This document shows, one piece after another, positions 1-8,849 of a stretch of DNA of 64,000 nucleotides (within the stretch, counting starts at the first letter, position 1; each line of letters begins with the position of its first letter). Origin of the DNA: Paraburkholderia lycopersici (GTDB taxonomy: Bacteria > Pseudomonadota > Gammaproteobacteria > Burkholderiales > Burkholderiaceae); contig NZ_FMYQ01000001.1 in NCBI RefSeq assembly GCF_900096975.1, forward strand, positions 124,001 through 188,000, given 5' to 3'. The notes below the pieces were generated by a model. That model was not told the DNA's origin. It did no database searches and saw only the letters and a list, made by a program, of their open reading frames with translations. The position numbers were made by a program, and so were the translations under genes.

Positions 1-1716
1 GTCCTTCAGCGCGGCTTCGATCTTTTCCTTTTCGGAGGCGTCGACCTTGTCGCCGTACTCGGCCACGGCCTTCTTCGTGCTGTGAACCAGCGCGTCGCCC
101 TGGTTGCGCGCGTCGGCCAGCTCACGCAGACGGTGATCTTCTTCCGCGTTCGCTTCGGCGTCCTTCACCATCTTCTCGATTTCGGCTTCCGAAAGACCCG
201 AGTTCGCCTTGATGGTGATCTTGTTTTCCTTGCCGGTCGCCTTGTCCTTCGCGCCCACGTGCAGGATGCCGTTCGCGTCGATGTCGAAGGTCACTTCGAT
301 CTGCGGCGTGCCGCGCGGTGCGGGCGGGATGCCTTCGAGGTTGAACTCGCCCAGCAGCTTGTTGCCGGCCGCCATTTCGCGCTCGCCCTGGAACACCTTG
401 ATCGTCACGGCGCCCTGGTTGTCGTCGGCCGTCGAGTAGACCTGCGAGTGCTTGGTCGGGATCGTGGTGTTCTTGTTGATCATCTTCGTCATCACGCCGC
501 CGAGCGTCTCGATGCCGAGCGACAGCGGGGTCACGTCGAGCAGCAGCACGTCCTTGCGGTCGCCCGAGAGCACCTGGCCCTGGATCGCGGCGCCCACGGC
601 CACGGCTTCGTCCGGGTTCACGTCGCGGCGCGGGTCCTTGCCGAAGAACTCCTTGACCTTCTCCTGCACCTTCGGCATACGCGTCTGGCCGCCGACGAGA
701 ATCACGTCGTCGATGTCGCCGACCTTCACGCCCGCGTCCTTGATCGCCACGCGGCACGGCTCGATGGTGCGCTCGATCAGGTCTTCGACCAGCGCTTCCA
801 GCTTGGCGCGCGTGATCTTGAGGTTCAAGTGCTTCGGACCCGAGGCGTCGGCCGTGATGTACGGCAGGTTGATTTCGGTCTGCTGGCCCGACGACAGTTC
901 GATCTTGGCCTTTTCGGCGGCTTCCTTCAGGCGTTGCAGCGCGAGCACGTCCTTGCTGAGGTCGACGCCCTGCTCCTTCTTGAACTCGCCGATGATGTAA
1001 TCGATGATGCGCTGGTCGAAGTCTTCGCCGCCGAGGAACGTGTCGCCGTTGGTCGAGAGCACTTCGAACTGCATTTCGCCGTCCACGTCGGCGATCTCGA
1101 TGATCGAGATGTCGAACGTGCCGCCGCCGAGGTCGAACACGGCGATCTTGCGGTCGCCCTTTTCGGCCTTGTCGAGGCCGAACGCGAGCGCGGCCGCCGT
1201 CGGCTCGTTGATGATGCGCTTGACTTCCAGACCGGCGATGCGGCCGGCGTCCTTGGTAGCCTGGCGCTGGCTGTCGTTGAAGTACGCGGGAACCGTGATC
1301 ACGGCTTCCGTGACCGGCTCGCCGAGGTAGTCTTCAGCGGTCTTCTTCATCTTGCGCAGCACTTCGGCCGAAACCTGCGACGGCGCGAGCTTGGCGCCGT
1401 GCGCTTCGACCCACGCGTCGCCGTTGTCGTGCTTGACGATCTTGTAGGGCATCAGGCCGATGTCCTTTTGCACTTCCTTTTCGTCGAAGCGGCGACCGAT
1501 CAGTCGCTTGACCGCGTACAGCGTGTTCTTCGGGTTCGTGACCGACTGGCGCTTGGCCGGCGCGCCGACCAGCACTTCGTTGTCGTCCATGTACGCGATG
1601 ATCGACGGCGTCGTACGGGCGCCTTCGGAGTTCTCGATCACCTTGACCTGATTGCCTTCCATCAGCGCCACGCACGAGTTGGTGGTGCCGAGGTCGATAC
1701 CGATGATTTTGCCCAT
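1..1716 (-). CDS. dnaK: Chaperone DnaK (Hsp70), C-terminus outside window
   Basis: ATP-dependent Hsp70 chaperone of the cytosol, working with DnaJ and GrpE. Only the first 572 codons are present; about 75 residues of the usual ~645-650 (the end of the lid and the tail) lie beyond base 1. The N-terminus reads [14 protein letters not shown] (phosphate-1 loop). [10 protein letters not shown] (phosphate 2) lies near residue 195 and VGGQTRMP near 340, followed by the substrate-binding domain. The ATG at 1716 is preceded by GGAGA about 11 nt upstream. grpE lies 207 bp upstream on the same strand. The gap carries its own sigma-32-type promoter, so dnaK can be heat-induced independently of grpE. Family assignment is certain; only the 3' end cannot be checked. 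Confidence 0.98.
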   Translation of the reverse strand, partial: MGKIIGIDLGTTNSCVALMEGNQVKVIENSEGARTTPSIIAYMDDNEVLVGAPAKRQSVTNPKNTLYAVKRLIGRRFDEKEVQKDIGLMPYKIVKHDNGDAWVEAHGAKLAPSQVSAEVLRKMKKTAEDYLGEPVTEAVITVPAYFNDSQRQATKDAGRIAGLEVKRIINEPTAAALAFGLDKAEKGDRKIAVFDLGGGTFDISIIEIADVDGEMQFEVLSTNGDTFLGGEDFDQRIIDYIIGEFKKEQGVDLSKDVLALQRLKEAAEKAKIELSSGQQTEINLPYITADASGPKHLNLKITRAKLEALVEDLIERTIEPCRVAIKDAGVKVGDIDDVILVGGQTRMPKVQEKVKEFFGKDPRRDVNPDEAVAVGAAIQGQVLSGDRKDVLLLDVTPLSLGIETLGGVMTKMINKNTTIPTKHSQVYSTADDNQGAVTIKVFQGEREMAAGNKLLGEFNLEGIPPAPRGTPQIEVTFDIDANGILHVGAKDKATGKENKITIKANSGLSEAEIEKMVKDAEANAEEDHRLRELADARNQGDALVHSTKKAVAEYGDKVDASEKEKIEAALKD

Positions 1717-1813
1717 TTTTGTCAAATCTCCAATTTTGATCGCTGGGTGGACGCCGCTTGCGCGTTTTACGATTCGCGCGGCTGGCGCCCACTTCAATTC
1801 GGAACTGTTGCCC

Positions 1814-1841
1814 AAATAAGTGCCGAGACGGCGATTTCAAG
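1814..1841 (-). promoter_or_regulatory. Sigma-32 (RpoH) type promoter of dnaK
   Basis: On the minus strand CTTGAAA (1835-1841) is an exact match to the RpoH -35 consensus. It is followed after 14 bp by CTTATTT (1814-1820), a partial match to the CCCATnT -10. It lies about 100 bp upstream of the dnaK ATG in the grpE-dnaK gap. The spacing is identical to the better site before grpE. Confidence 0.75.
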
Positions 1842-1923
1842 GGTTCGGGCTATGCGTTCCATCATTTTTTTCAATTGCGGGGCCGCTTTGCCCATTTCGG
1901 CCGTCGCCCTGCCTGCCTTTTGC

Positions 1924-2514
1924 TTACTTCGGCGCCGAAACGGTCACGAGCGCCGGACGCAGCACGCGATCGGCGATCACGTAACCCTTTTGCAGCACGC
2001 TCACAACCGTGTTCGCCTCCTGTTCGGACGGCACCATCGAAATGGCCTGGTGGCGGTGCGGGTCGAACTTCTCGCCCACGGGGTTGATGGCGACGACCTT
2101 GCCTTTCTCGAGCGCGCCGGTCAGCTGCCTGAGCGTGAGCTCGACGCCTTCGTTGACCTTCGCGAGGTCGTCCGAGCCGTGCGCGAGCGCGGCTTCGAGG
2201 CTATCCATCACGGGCAGCAGATGCTCGGCGAAGTTTTCGATCGCGAACTTGTGCGCCTTGGCGACGTCTTCCTGCGCGCGGCGGCGGACGTTCTCCGTTT
2301 CGGCCTTGGCGCGGACGAAGGCGTCCTGCAATTCGGCGACCTTCGCCTGGGCTTCGGCCAGGGCGGCTTCGGCCAGCGCGGCAGCGTTCTGGTCCACGCC
2401 GCCTTGCGTTGCCTGCCCGGCGGCCCCGGCCGCCTGGGGCTGGGCTGCCTGCTGCGACGCCTCGTCCGCGGGCGTGGGGTTCTGGCTCGTCGGGTTCTCT
2501 TGCGTGTTTTCCAT
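1924..2514 (-). CDS. grpE: Nucleotide exchange factor GrpE
   Basis: Co-chaperone that releases ADP from DnaK. The protein has 196 residues, matching E. coli GrpE (197). An acidic, Ala/Gln-rich N-terminal tail (residues 1-50) is followed by a long helix with the family pattern [18 protein letters not shown], then the C-terminal beta domain with FDPHRHQAI and [15 protein letters not shown]. The ATG at 2514 was chosen because the protein then starts [11 protein letters not shown] at normal family length; the frame stays open further upstream but that part has no family character. No strong Shine-Dalgarno is visible. A near-perfect sigma-32 promoter lies 124-151 bp upstream. dnaK follows on the same strand. 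Confidence 0.97.
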   Translation of the reverse strand: MENTQENPTSQNPTPADEASQQAAQPQAAGAAGQATQGGVDQNAAALAEAALAEAQAKVAELQDAFVRAKAETENVRRRAQEDVAKAHKFAIENFAEHLLPVMDSLEAALAHGSDDLAKVNEGVELTLRQLTGALEKGKVVAINPVGEKFDPHRHQAISMVPSEQEANTVVSVLQKGYVIADRVLRPALVTVSAPK

Positions 2515-2637
2515 GTCGCTGAAGTCGTTGGATAGTGAAAAAAGGGGAACAAAGCGCCGGCCGCGTTCCAGCATTCCTGCCTGCTGCGCCGCCGGCCGTT
2601 GTGCCGATGCGACAGACGCTTTGTATATCGCGACACC

Positions 2638-2665
2638 ACATGGGTGCCGGATCGCTTGTTTCAAG
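2638..2665 (-). promoter_or_regulatory. Sigma-32 (RpoH) promoter of grpE
   Basis: On the minus strand CTTGAAA (2659-2665), a 14-bp spacer and CCCATGT (2638-2644) match the RpoH consensus CTTGAAA-N14-CCCATnT at every defined position. Transcription would start near 2630, giving a leader of about 115 nt before grpE. Confidence 0.88.
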
Positions 2666-2918
2666 GGGGGCGCGCGGCTTTTTATACAGCGATCCGCGCG
2701 GCGAAACCGCCCGTTACAATCATTACTGCAGTGCCGCAAAAATGAAATTGAGTACGGGGCAACCCTGACCTACACTCAGGAACAGGTGCTGCTCATGAGG
2801 CGTTTACCCTGAGTTCGGCACCGCACCGAACAGGCCCGCAGCTAGCAAATCTCCACAAACGAACACGCTAACCGGGCCGCGAAACTGGCCGTTTTGCAGC
2901 GATCCCAAGGGGAGTACC

Positions 2919-3080
2919 GTGAAACTGACCTTTGCCATATCGGTGGTCGCGCTGGTACTCATTGCGGGAACCACGACCATCTGCATGTCGGGCGCCGTGA
3001 ACGAAAACACGACGGAGTATGGGGGCGTGCACGCCACAATGGAGGCGCTATTCAACCCTCACGCGAAAGTTTGTCGATAG
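2919..3080 (+). CDS. Small membrane or secreted protein, 53 aa, function unknown
   Basis: GTG-started ORF of 53 codons with a good Shine-Dalgarno (AAGGGGAG, 5-6 nt before the GTG). It encodes a Lys-containing start, then one hydrophobic segment (residues 4-20, TFAISVVALVLIAGTTT) and a short polar tail ending in HAKVCR. This looks like a signal peptide or single-span protein. It runs convergent to hslR and the two 3' ends overlap by 29 bp. Upstream, at 2808-2834, there is a perfect GTTCGG...CCGAAC dyad without a T tract. I do not recognise the family. The strong ribosome site and the hydrophobic profile are the only support. Confidence 0.5.
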   Translation: MKLTFAISVVALVLIAGTTTICMSGAVNENTTEYGGVHATMEALFNPHAKVCR

Positions 3081-3459
3081 TGCGGCGATCGCGCTTGGTC
3101 GGCCTGCCCTGCAGCACGGCGGCCGGCTCGCGAAAGAGTCGCCGCCGGTCCTGCTCGGCCGCGCGCCGCTCGCGGCCTGCCTCGGTTTCGGCGTAAAGCG
3201 TCTGCGCGACGCTCGCCGGTCCGCGTACCTCGCAAATCCCCAGCACCTCCACTTCCCATACCACGTGATCGATCTCGATTTCGACGAGGTCGCCCACGCG
3301 CACGTCCTTCGACGCCTTCACGGCGTCGCCGCCAATGCGCACGCGCCCCTTGCCCACGGCGTCCGAGGCGAGCGAGCGCGTCTTGAAGAAGCGCGCGGCC
3401 CACAACCACTTGTCGATGCGCAGGCGCGCGCCAGGTTCAGTCGAAATCTTGTAGTTCAT
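3052..3459 (-). CDS. hslR: Heat-shock protein 15 (S4-domain RNA-binding HslR)
   Basis: Ribosome-associated quality-control factor of the Hsp15 family, which binds 50S subunits carrying a stalled nascent chain. The 135 residues begin with an S4 domain (residues 12-60, LRIDKWLWAARFFKTRSLA and GKGRVRIGG). The tail is rich in Arg/Lys as in E. coli Hsp15 (133 aa). It sits 51 bp downstream of hemH on the same strand in a heat-shock neighbourhood (hrcA, grpE, dnaK), which fits its role. No sigma-32 promoter is evident directly before it, so it is probably cotranscribed with hemH. Confidence 0.92.
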   Translation of the reverse strand: MNYKISTEPGARLRIDKWLWAARFFKTRSLASDAVGKGRVRIGGDAVKASKDVRVGDLVEIEIDHVVWEVEVLGICEVRGPASVAQTLYAETEAGRERRAAEQDRRRLFREPAAVLQGRPTKRDRRTIDKLSREG

Positions 3460-3510
3460 CAGATGCTTTCCGGATGAGCGCCGGGTACCGGTCAGCCGGC
3501 CCCTCGACGG

Positions 3511-4578
3511 TCAGGCCACTGCCCCGGCGGGCGCCGCGGCCTGCACGGGCCAGCCCTGCAGGTGCTGCGCAACGATTTCGCCCAAGGCAGCGACCCACGC
3601 GGGCGCGGCGTTCAGGCACGGAATGCGGTGAAACTCCTTGCCGCCGCCATGCAGGAATTCGTCGCGCACTTCCATGCCGATTTCCTCGATCGTTTCGAGA
3701 CAGTCGGCCGTGAAGCCTGGGCAGAACACGTCCGCGCGGCGCACGCCGCCCGCGCCCAACTCCCGCAGTGCAGGCGCCGTGTACGGCTGCAGCCACTGCG
3801 CGCGCCCGAAGCGCGACTGGAACGTGACCCGGCACTCCACCGGGGTGAGTTCCAGCGCGTGCATGAGGAGCGCTGCGGTTTGCTGGCACTGGTCGTGATA
3901 CGGGTCGCCGAGGTCGAGCGTACGGCTCGGCACGCCATGAAAACTGAGCACGAGACGGTCCCCGGCCGCGAAGTCGGGTTTGCCGTGCGCGTGCCAGTAC
4001 TGATGCACCTGCGCCGCGAGCGCCGCGATATAAGCCGGATGGTCGTGATAGCCGCGCACCGTGCGGATTTCCGGCTGGTTGCGCATGCGGCGCAACGCGG
4101 CGAATGCCGCGTCGAACGCCGTGGCCGTGGTCGACGCCGAATACTGCGGATACATCGGCATGAGCAGAATGCGTTCCGCGCCCGCCAGCTTGAGCTGGTT
4201 GAGCATCGCGGGGATGTCGGGCGTGCCGTAGCGCATCGCGTGATCGACGAGGACGGCGTAGTCGTTGATCTGCAGCAGATGGCGCAGGCCCTCGGTCTGC
4301 TTTTGCGTGTGCACGCGCAGCGGCGAGCCTTCAGGCGTCCAGACCGCGGCGTACTTCTTCGCCGACGCACGCCCGCGAAACGGCAGGATCAGCGCGCGCA
4401 GGATGACCTGCCAGATGGGGGCCGGAATCTCGACCACGCGCGGATCGGAGAGAAACTGCGCGAGATAGCGGCGCACGGCCCGCGGCGTGGGCGCGTCGGG
4501 CGTGCCGAGATTGATGAGCAGCACGGCGACGCGATGCGCCGCGGCGGACTGCGAGGGCCGCTCGAGATCGAAACGCAT
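3511..4578 (-). CDS. hemH: Ferrochelatase HemH
   Basis: Inserts Fe2+ into protoporphyrin IX, the last step of haem synthesis. The 355 residues show the family hallmarks: [12 protein letters not shown] near the N-terminus, the metal-site His in [11 protein letters not shown], and the signature [17 protein letters not shown] near the C-terminus with its Glu-rich segment. Length is normal for proteobacterial HemH (320-370). It lies between hrcA (184 bp upstream) and hslR (51 bp downstream), all on the minus strand. The short Ala/Pro tail ([10 protein letters not shown]) is ordinary for this high-GC lineage. Confidence 0.97.
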   Translation of the reverse strand: MRFDLERPSQSAAAHRVAVLLINLGTPDAPTPRAVRRYLAQFLSDPRVVEIPAPIWQVILRALILPFRGRASAKKYAAVWTPEGSPLRVHTQKQTEGLRHLLQINDYAVLVDHAMRYGTPDIPAMLNQLKLAGAERILLMPMYPQYSASTTATAFDAAFAALRRMRNQPEIRTVRGYHDHPAYIAALAAQVHQYWHAHGKPDFAAGDRLVLSFHGVPSRTLDLGDPYHDQCQQTAALLMHALELTPVECRVTFQSRFGRAQWLQPYTAPALRELGAGGVRRADVFCPGFTADCLETIEEIGMEVRDEFLHGGGKEFHRIPCLNAAPAWVAALGEIVAQHLQGWPVQAAAPAGAVA

Positions 4579-4762
4579 AGGCGGTCGGAGACGCCGCGCG
4601 AAAAGCGCAGCAACGGTTGCACGGAAGAACCATTATAGCGGGCGGACCAGGCGGGCCAACCGCGCGCCTCGACGCAGCGCAAGCGGACCGCCTGGCGTTG
4701 GCCATTTGGACGATGGCGCGCGGCGCGGCTTTCGACGATGATCCTCGGGAAGGAAAGCGCGC

Positions 4763-5782
4763 TCAGTTCTGGCTGAGCGTGAGCGACAGAAGGCGCGCGG
4801 TGATGTCGACGATCGGGATCACGCGGTTGTAGGCCATGCGCGTCGGCCCGATCACGCCGAGCGTGCCCACGATCTTGCCGTTTACTTCGTAGGGCGCGGT
4901 CACCACGCTCATTTCCTCGATCGGCACGAGGTTGGACTCGCCGCCAATGAAGATCTGCACGCCCTGCGCGTGGCTCGAGACGTCGAGCAGCTGCAGCAGG
5001 CTGGTTTTCTGGTCGAACACGTCGAAGAGCTTGCGCAGGCGCGCCATGTCAGACGAAAGATCGGCCACTTCGAGCAGGTTGCGCTCGCCGGAAATGAGCA
5101 CGGTGTCGCTGGTCTCGGGCTCTTCCGTGCTCGCGGTCACGGCCGCGTGCATGAGCGTGGTCATGTCGCCGCGCAGCGCGTCGATTTCCTCGCGCAGGCG
5201 GCGTCGTACCTCGTCGAACGAGAGGCCCGCGAAATGCGCGTTGATGTAATTCGAGGCTTCAATGAGCTCGGAGGGCGTGAAGTCGCGCTGCGTCGCCATG
5301 ATGCGGTTTTGCACGTCGCCTTCGGGCGTCACGATGATGAGCAGGATGCGCTTGTCCGAAAGGCGCATGAACTCGATCTGCTTGAACACGTGGCTGCGCC
5401 GCGGCGTGAGCACCACGCCCGCGAACTGCGAGAGGTTCGAAAGCACGCTGGCCGCCGCCGCCACCACCTTCTGCGGCTCGCCGGGGCGCAGCGTGGTCTT
5501 CACCGCGCGGGTGAGCGCGTCCTCGTCGGAGCTCGGCTCCACGGTGAGCATGGTGTCGACGAAAAGGCGGTAGCCCCGCGGCGTGGGCACGCGCCCGGCC
5601 GAGGTATGCGGGCTGGACACGAGCCCCAGCTCCTCGAGGTCCGACATGACGTTGCGGATCGTCGCCGGGCTCAACTCCAGGCCGGAATAGCGCGACAGCG
5701 TGCGCGAGCCGACCGGCTGACCTTCGGCGATGTAGCGCTCGATCAGCGTCTTGAGGAGGGTTTGTGCGCGGGGATCTAGCAT
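4763..5782 (-). CDS. hrcA: Heat-inducible transcription repressor HrcA
   Basis: Repressor of groE-type genes through CIRCE operators, with activity gated by GroEL in the families studied. It has 339 residues, the usual length. The N-terminal winged helix includes [18 protein letters not shown] and [10 protein letters not shown], followed by [14 protein letters not shown]. The C-terminal domain has the [14 protein letters not shown] signature. The ATG at 5782 gives the canonical start [10 protein letters not shown]; the reading frame stays open upstream but without family similarity. No Shine-Dalgarno precedes this ATG. A -10-like TAAAAT ends 8 bases before it, so the mRNA may be leaderless or nearly so. 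No CIRCE inverted repeat was found in the window. Confidence 0.96.
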   Translation of the reverse strand: MLDPRAQTLLKTLIERYIAEGQPVGSRTLSRYSGLELSPATIRNVMSDLEELGLVSSPHTSAGRVPTPRGYRLFVDTMLTVEPSSDEDALTRAVKTTLRPGEPQKVVAAAASVLSNLSQFAGVVLTPRRSHVFKQIEFMRLSDKRILLIIVTPEGDVQNRIMATQRDFTPSELIEASNYINAHFAGLSFDEVRRRLREEIDALRGDMTTLMHAAVTASTEEPETSDTVLISGERNLLEVADLSSDMARLRKLFDVFDQKTSLLQLLDVSSHAQGVQIFIGGESNLVPIEEMSVVTAPYEVNGKIVGTLGVIGPTRMAYNRVIPIVDITARLLSLTLSQN

Positions 5783-5790
5783 GAGTGAAA

Positions 5791-5796
5791 ATTTTA
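5791..5796 (-). promoter_or_regulatory. Putative -10 box of hrcA, giving a near-leaderless mRNA
   Basis: TAAAAT on the minus strand occupies positions -9 to -14 relative to the hrcA ATG. Transcription would therefore start at or within about two bases of the start codon. No convincing -35 hexamer was identified. Confidence 0.45.
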
Positions 5797-6046
5797 GCCT
5801 AATGGCGGGTTGGCCGCGAGTGCGCCGCCAGGCCCCGGCCGGCGGGAACGCAAGCGGCGCCGGGCGCGGCGCATTGCCGGATTCGACGGCGCATGCGCCG
5901 GACGCTCGGGGCATTCGGGGCATTCGGGCGTGCGGAGCCGGGGCGGGTTGCGCGTCGCGTCGCGTCCTGTCATCGCCGTGTCACCAGCCTCGTGCTGGAA
6001 CGCGCGGCGCGCAAGGCCCGGCGGGCCGTCCGCAGCCCGCGCCAGG

Positions 6047-6075
6047 TTCTTTTCGCGACCTGACTATGGTGTAAT
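6047..6075 (+). promoter_or_regulatory. Putative sigma-70 promoter of nadK placing +1 at the ATG
   Basis: TTCTTT (6047-6052), a 17-bp spacer and TGTAAT (6070-6075) precede nadK. The -10 box occupies exactly -12 to -7 relative to the A of the ATG at 6082, and no Shine-Dalgarno lies between. This is the geometry of a leaderless transcript. Confidence 0.5.
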
Positions 6076-6081
6076 GCCGGC

Positions 6082-6993
6082 ATGCAGATCCAGAAGATCC
6101 AGAGCCAGTTCAAGACGGTTGCGCTAGTCGGGCGCAGCAACACGCCGGGCATCGCCGAGCCGCTGACCGCGCTCGCTCAAACCATTGCGAAGCGCGGCTT
6201 CGAGGTCGTGTTCGAGGCGCAGACAGCCGAGGAAATCGGCGCCAGCGGCTATCCCGCGCTTCAGCCCGCCGAGATCGGCGCGCGCGCGGACGTGGCCGTC
6301 GTGCTCGGCGGCGACGGTACGATGCTCGGCATCGGCCGCCAGCTCGCGCCCTATCGCACGCCGCTCATCGGCATCAACCACGGTCGGCTCGGCTTCATCA
6401 CCGACATCGCGTTCTCCGAAATGCAGGAGGTCGTGCCGCAACTGCTCGCCGGCTCGTTCGAGCGCGAAGAGCGCTCGCTGCTCGAATCGCGCATTACCCG
6501 CGACGGCGACCCGATCTATCACGCGCTCGCCTTCAACGACGTTGTGGTGAACCGCAGCGGCTTTTCCGGCATGGCCGAGCTGCGCGTGAACGTGGACGGC
6601 CGCTTCATGTACAACCAGCGCTCGGACGGCCTGATCGTCGCCACGCCAACGGGATCGACCGCCTACGCGCTCTCGTCGCAGGGGCCGATCCTGCATCCGC
6701 AACTGCAGGGTATCGTGCTCGTGCCGATCGCTCCGCACGCGCTTTCGAACCGGCCGATCGTGCTGCCCGACGACTGCAAGGTGAGTATCCAGATCGTGGC
6801 GGGCCGCGACGTCAACGTGAACTTCGATATGCAGTCGTTCACGCAGCTCGAGCTCAACGACGTGATCGAGGTGCGCCGCTCGCGCCATACTGTGCCCTTC
6901 CTGCATCCCGTCGGCTACAGCTACTACCGCACGCTGCGCAAGAAGCTGCACTGGAACGAGCATCCCTCGTTGCAGGGCGATCCGGAGGACTGA
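6082..6993 (+). CDS. nadK: NAD kinase
   Basis: Phosphorylates NAD+ to NADP+ in the cytosol. The 303 residues carry the catalytic GGDGTML motif (near residue 75), NHGRLGF just after it, the NDVVV segment and the conserved [12 protein letters not shown] glycine-rich loop near residue 188. Length fits proteobacterial NadK (290-300). It is divergent from hrcA across a 299-bp gap that otherwise contains only the two promoters, and it is followed 128 bp later by recN on the same strand. No ribosome-binding site is visible before the ATG. The nadK-recN order is common in proteobacteria and supports the call. Confidence 0.97.
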   Translation: MQIQKIQSQFKTVALVGRSNTPGIAEPLTALAQTIAKRGFEVVFEAQTAEEIGASGYPALQPAEIGARADVAVVLGGDGTMLGIGRQLAPYRTPLIGINHGRLGFITDIAFSEMQEVVPQLLAGSFEREERSLLESRITRDGDPIYHALAFNDVVVNRSGFSGMAELRVNVDGRFMYNQRSDGLIVATPTGSTAYALSSQGPILHPQLQGIVLVPIAPHALSNRPIVLPDDCKVSIQIVAGRDVNVNFDMQSFTQLELNDVIEVRRSRHTVPFLHPVGYSYYRTLRKKLHWNEHPSLQGDPED

Positions 6994-7121
6994 ACCCGCG
7001 CTGTCCTGTCGCGAGAATGCGCGTTTGGCACGCGCGGCGCGCCGGTCGTGCGCGTCCGTTGCCATGCAGCCAGCCGTCCCACGGCAACCACCGACAACCC
7101 AGAAAGCAGACCCCAGACGCC

Positions 7122-8801
7122 ATGCTTCGCCACCTCTCGATTCGCGACTTCGTGATCGTCGCGGCGCTCGACCTCGAATTCGACAGCGGCTTCACCGTAT
7201 TTTCCGGCGAGACGGGCGCGGGCAAGTCGATCCTGATCGACGCCCTCGCCCTCGCGCTCGGCGCGCGTGCCGACGCGAGCGTCGTGCGCACGGGCGAAGG
7301 CCGCGCCGACATCACCGCGGAATTCGACGCACCGCCGCACGTCGCCCAGTGGCTCGACGGGCACGCGCTCGCGAACGGCGACAGCGAGCACACCGTCATG
7401 ATGCGCCGCGTGGTGGACAGCGGCGGACGCTCGCGCGCCTTCATCAACGGCACGCCGGCCACGCTTGCCCAGTTGCGCGAGGTGGGCGAAATGCTCGTGG
7501 ACATCCACGGCCAGCATGCGCATCAATTGCTCATGCGCCCCGACGCGCAGCGCGAGCTTTTCGACACGCACGCGGGCCTGACCGACCTCGCCGCCGCCGT
7601 CACGCGTGCGTGGCGCGACGCGCGCGACGCGCGTCTGACGTTGCAGACCGCCACCTCACGCGACCGCGAGCTGCAACTGGAGCGCGAGCGCCTTGCGTGG
7701 CAACTCGCCGAGCTCGACAAGCTCGCACCGCAGCCCGGCGAGTGGGAAGAGGTGAACGCGGAGCACGTGCGGCTTTCGAATTCGGCGAACCTGATCGACG
7801 GCGTGCAGGGTGCGCTCGCGGCGCTGTCCGAATCCGACGACGCGATGATCTCGCAGTTGAACGCGATCCTCTCGACGCTGCGCGATCTCGCCGGGCTCGA
7901 CGCCGGGCTCAACGACGCGCTCGCCGCACTCGAACCCGCCGCGATCCAGCTTCAGGAAGCGGCGTACTCGCTCTCGCATTACGCGCAACGCCTCGACCTC
8001 GATCCGCAGCGGCTCGCGCAGGTGGAGCAGCGCCTCGACGCGCTGCACTCGACGGCGCGCAAGTTCCGTCTGCGGGCCGAAGCGCTGCCCGAGGAGCACG
8101 CGGCGCGGCGCCAGCAGCTCGCTGCGCTCGACGCCGCGTCCGATCTCGACGGCCTGCGCGCCGCCGTCCAGAAAGCCCAGGACGCCTATCTCGCCGAGGC
8201 GCGCCGGCTCTCGAAGGCGCGCGCCAAGGCTGCGCAGGCGCTCGGCGCGGCCGTCACGCAGGGTATGCAGGAGCTGTCGATGGCGGGCGGCAGCTTCGAA
8301 GTCGCGCTCATGCCGCTCGGCAGCGGCTCGAACGGCGAACCGATCGGCGGCGCGCACGGTCTCGAGCAGATCGAATTCCGTGTGGCGGGCCACGCAGGCG
8401 TGCCGCTGCGCCCGCTCGCGAAGATCGCCTCGGGCGGCGAACTCGCGCGCATCAGCCTCGCGCTCGCGGTGATCGCGAGCGCGGCGAGCCCCACGCCCAC
8501 GCTGATCTTCGACGAAGTCGATACGGGCATTGGCGGCGGCGTGGCCGAAGTGGTCGGGCGCCTGCTGCATCAACTCGGGCAAGAGCGCCAGGTGCTGTGC
8601 GTCACTCACCTGCCGCAGGTCGCGGCGCGCGGCGATCACCACTTCCAGGTGTCGAAGTCCAGCGACGGCAACGGCCGCACGGTCTCGGCCGTCACGCCGC
8701 TCGACAGGGGCGGGCGCGTGGAGGAAGTCGCGCGCATGCTGGGCGGCCTCGAGATCACCGCGACCACGCGGCGGCATGCGAAGGAGATGTTGGCGGCTTG
8801 A
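7122..8801 (+). CDS. recN: DNA repair protein RecN
   Basis: SMC-like ATPase of double-strand-break repair. It has 559 residues (E. coli 553). Walker A is GETGAGKSIL near residue 31, followed by the family's IHGQHAHQLL. A long central coiled coil (about 160-370) is Ala/Arg/Leu/Glu rich. Then come the ABC signature SGGELARISLALAV and Walker B LIFDEVDTGIGG near residue 465. The ATG at 7122 was chosen because MLRHLSIRDF is the family start; the 35 extra codons open upstream are low-complexity Arg/Pro. The 3' end is convergent with glnE, 48 bp apart. Confidence 0.97.
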   Translation: MLRHLSIRDFVIVAALDLEFDSGFTVFSGETGAGKSILIDALALALGARADASVVRTGEGRADITAEFDAPPHVAQWLDGHALANGDSEHTVMMRRVVDSGGRSRAFINGTPATLAQLREVGEMLVDIHGQHAHQLLMRPDAQRELFDTHAGLTDLAAAVTRAWRDARDARLTLQTATSRDRELQLERERLAWQLAELDKLAPQPGEWEEVNAEHVRLSNSANLIDGVQGALAALSESDDAMISQLNAILSTLRDLAGLDAGLNDALAALEPAAIQLQEAAYSLSHYAQRLDLDPQRLAQVEQRLDALHSTARKFRLRAEALPEEHAARRQQLAALDAASDLDGLRAAVQKAQDAYLAEARRLSKARAKAAQALGAAVTQGMQELSMAGGSFEVALMPLGSGSNGEPIGGAHGLEQIEFRVAGHAGVPLRPLAKIASGGELARISLALAVIASAASPTPTLIFDEVDTGIGGGVAEVVGRLLHQLGQERQVLCVTHLPQVAARGDHHFQVSKSSDGNGRTVSAVTPLDRGGRVEEVARMLGGLEITATTRRHAKEMLAA

Positions 8802-8849
8802 ATGCGCATGCGCCCGGCGCACCCGCCGTCGACGCATAACACGCTCGCC

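Noticed and set aside
82-2535. Long open frame (817 codons) on the plus strand opposite dnaK and grpE
   Set aside because: The product is an Arg/His/Val/Leu/Asp-rich mirror of the dnaK codon pattern with no family signature; it is a product of GC3-rich coding on the other strand.
5783-6081. Search for a CIRCE operator near hrcA and dnaK
   Set aside because: No TTAGCACTC-N9-GAGTGCTAA or close variant was found by reading this gap and the dnaK/grpE leaders; HrcA targets are presumably elsewhere (groE).
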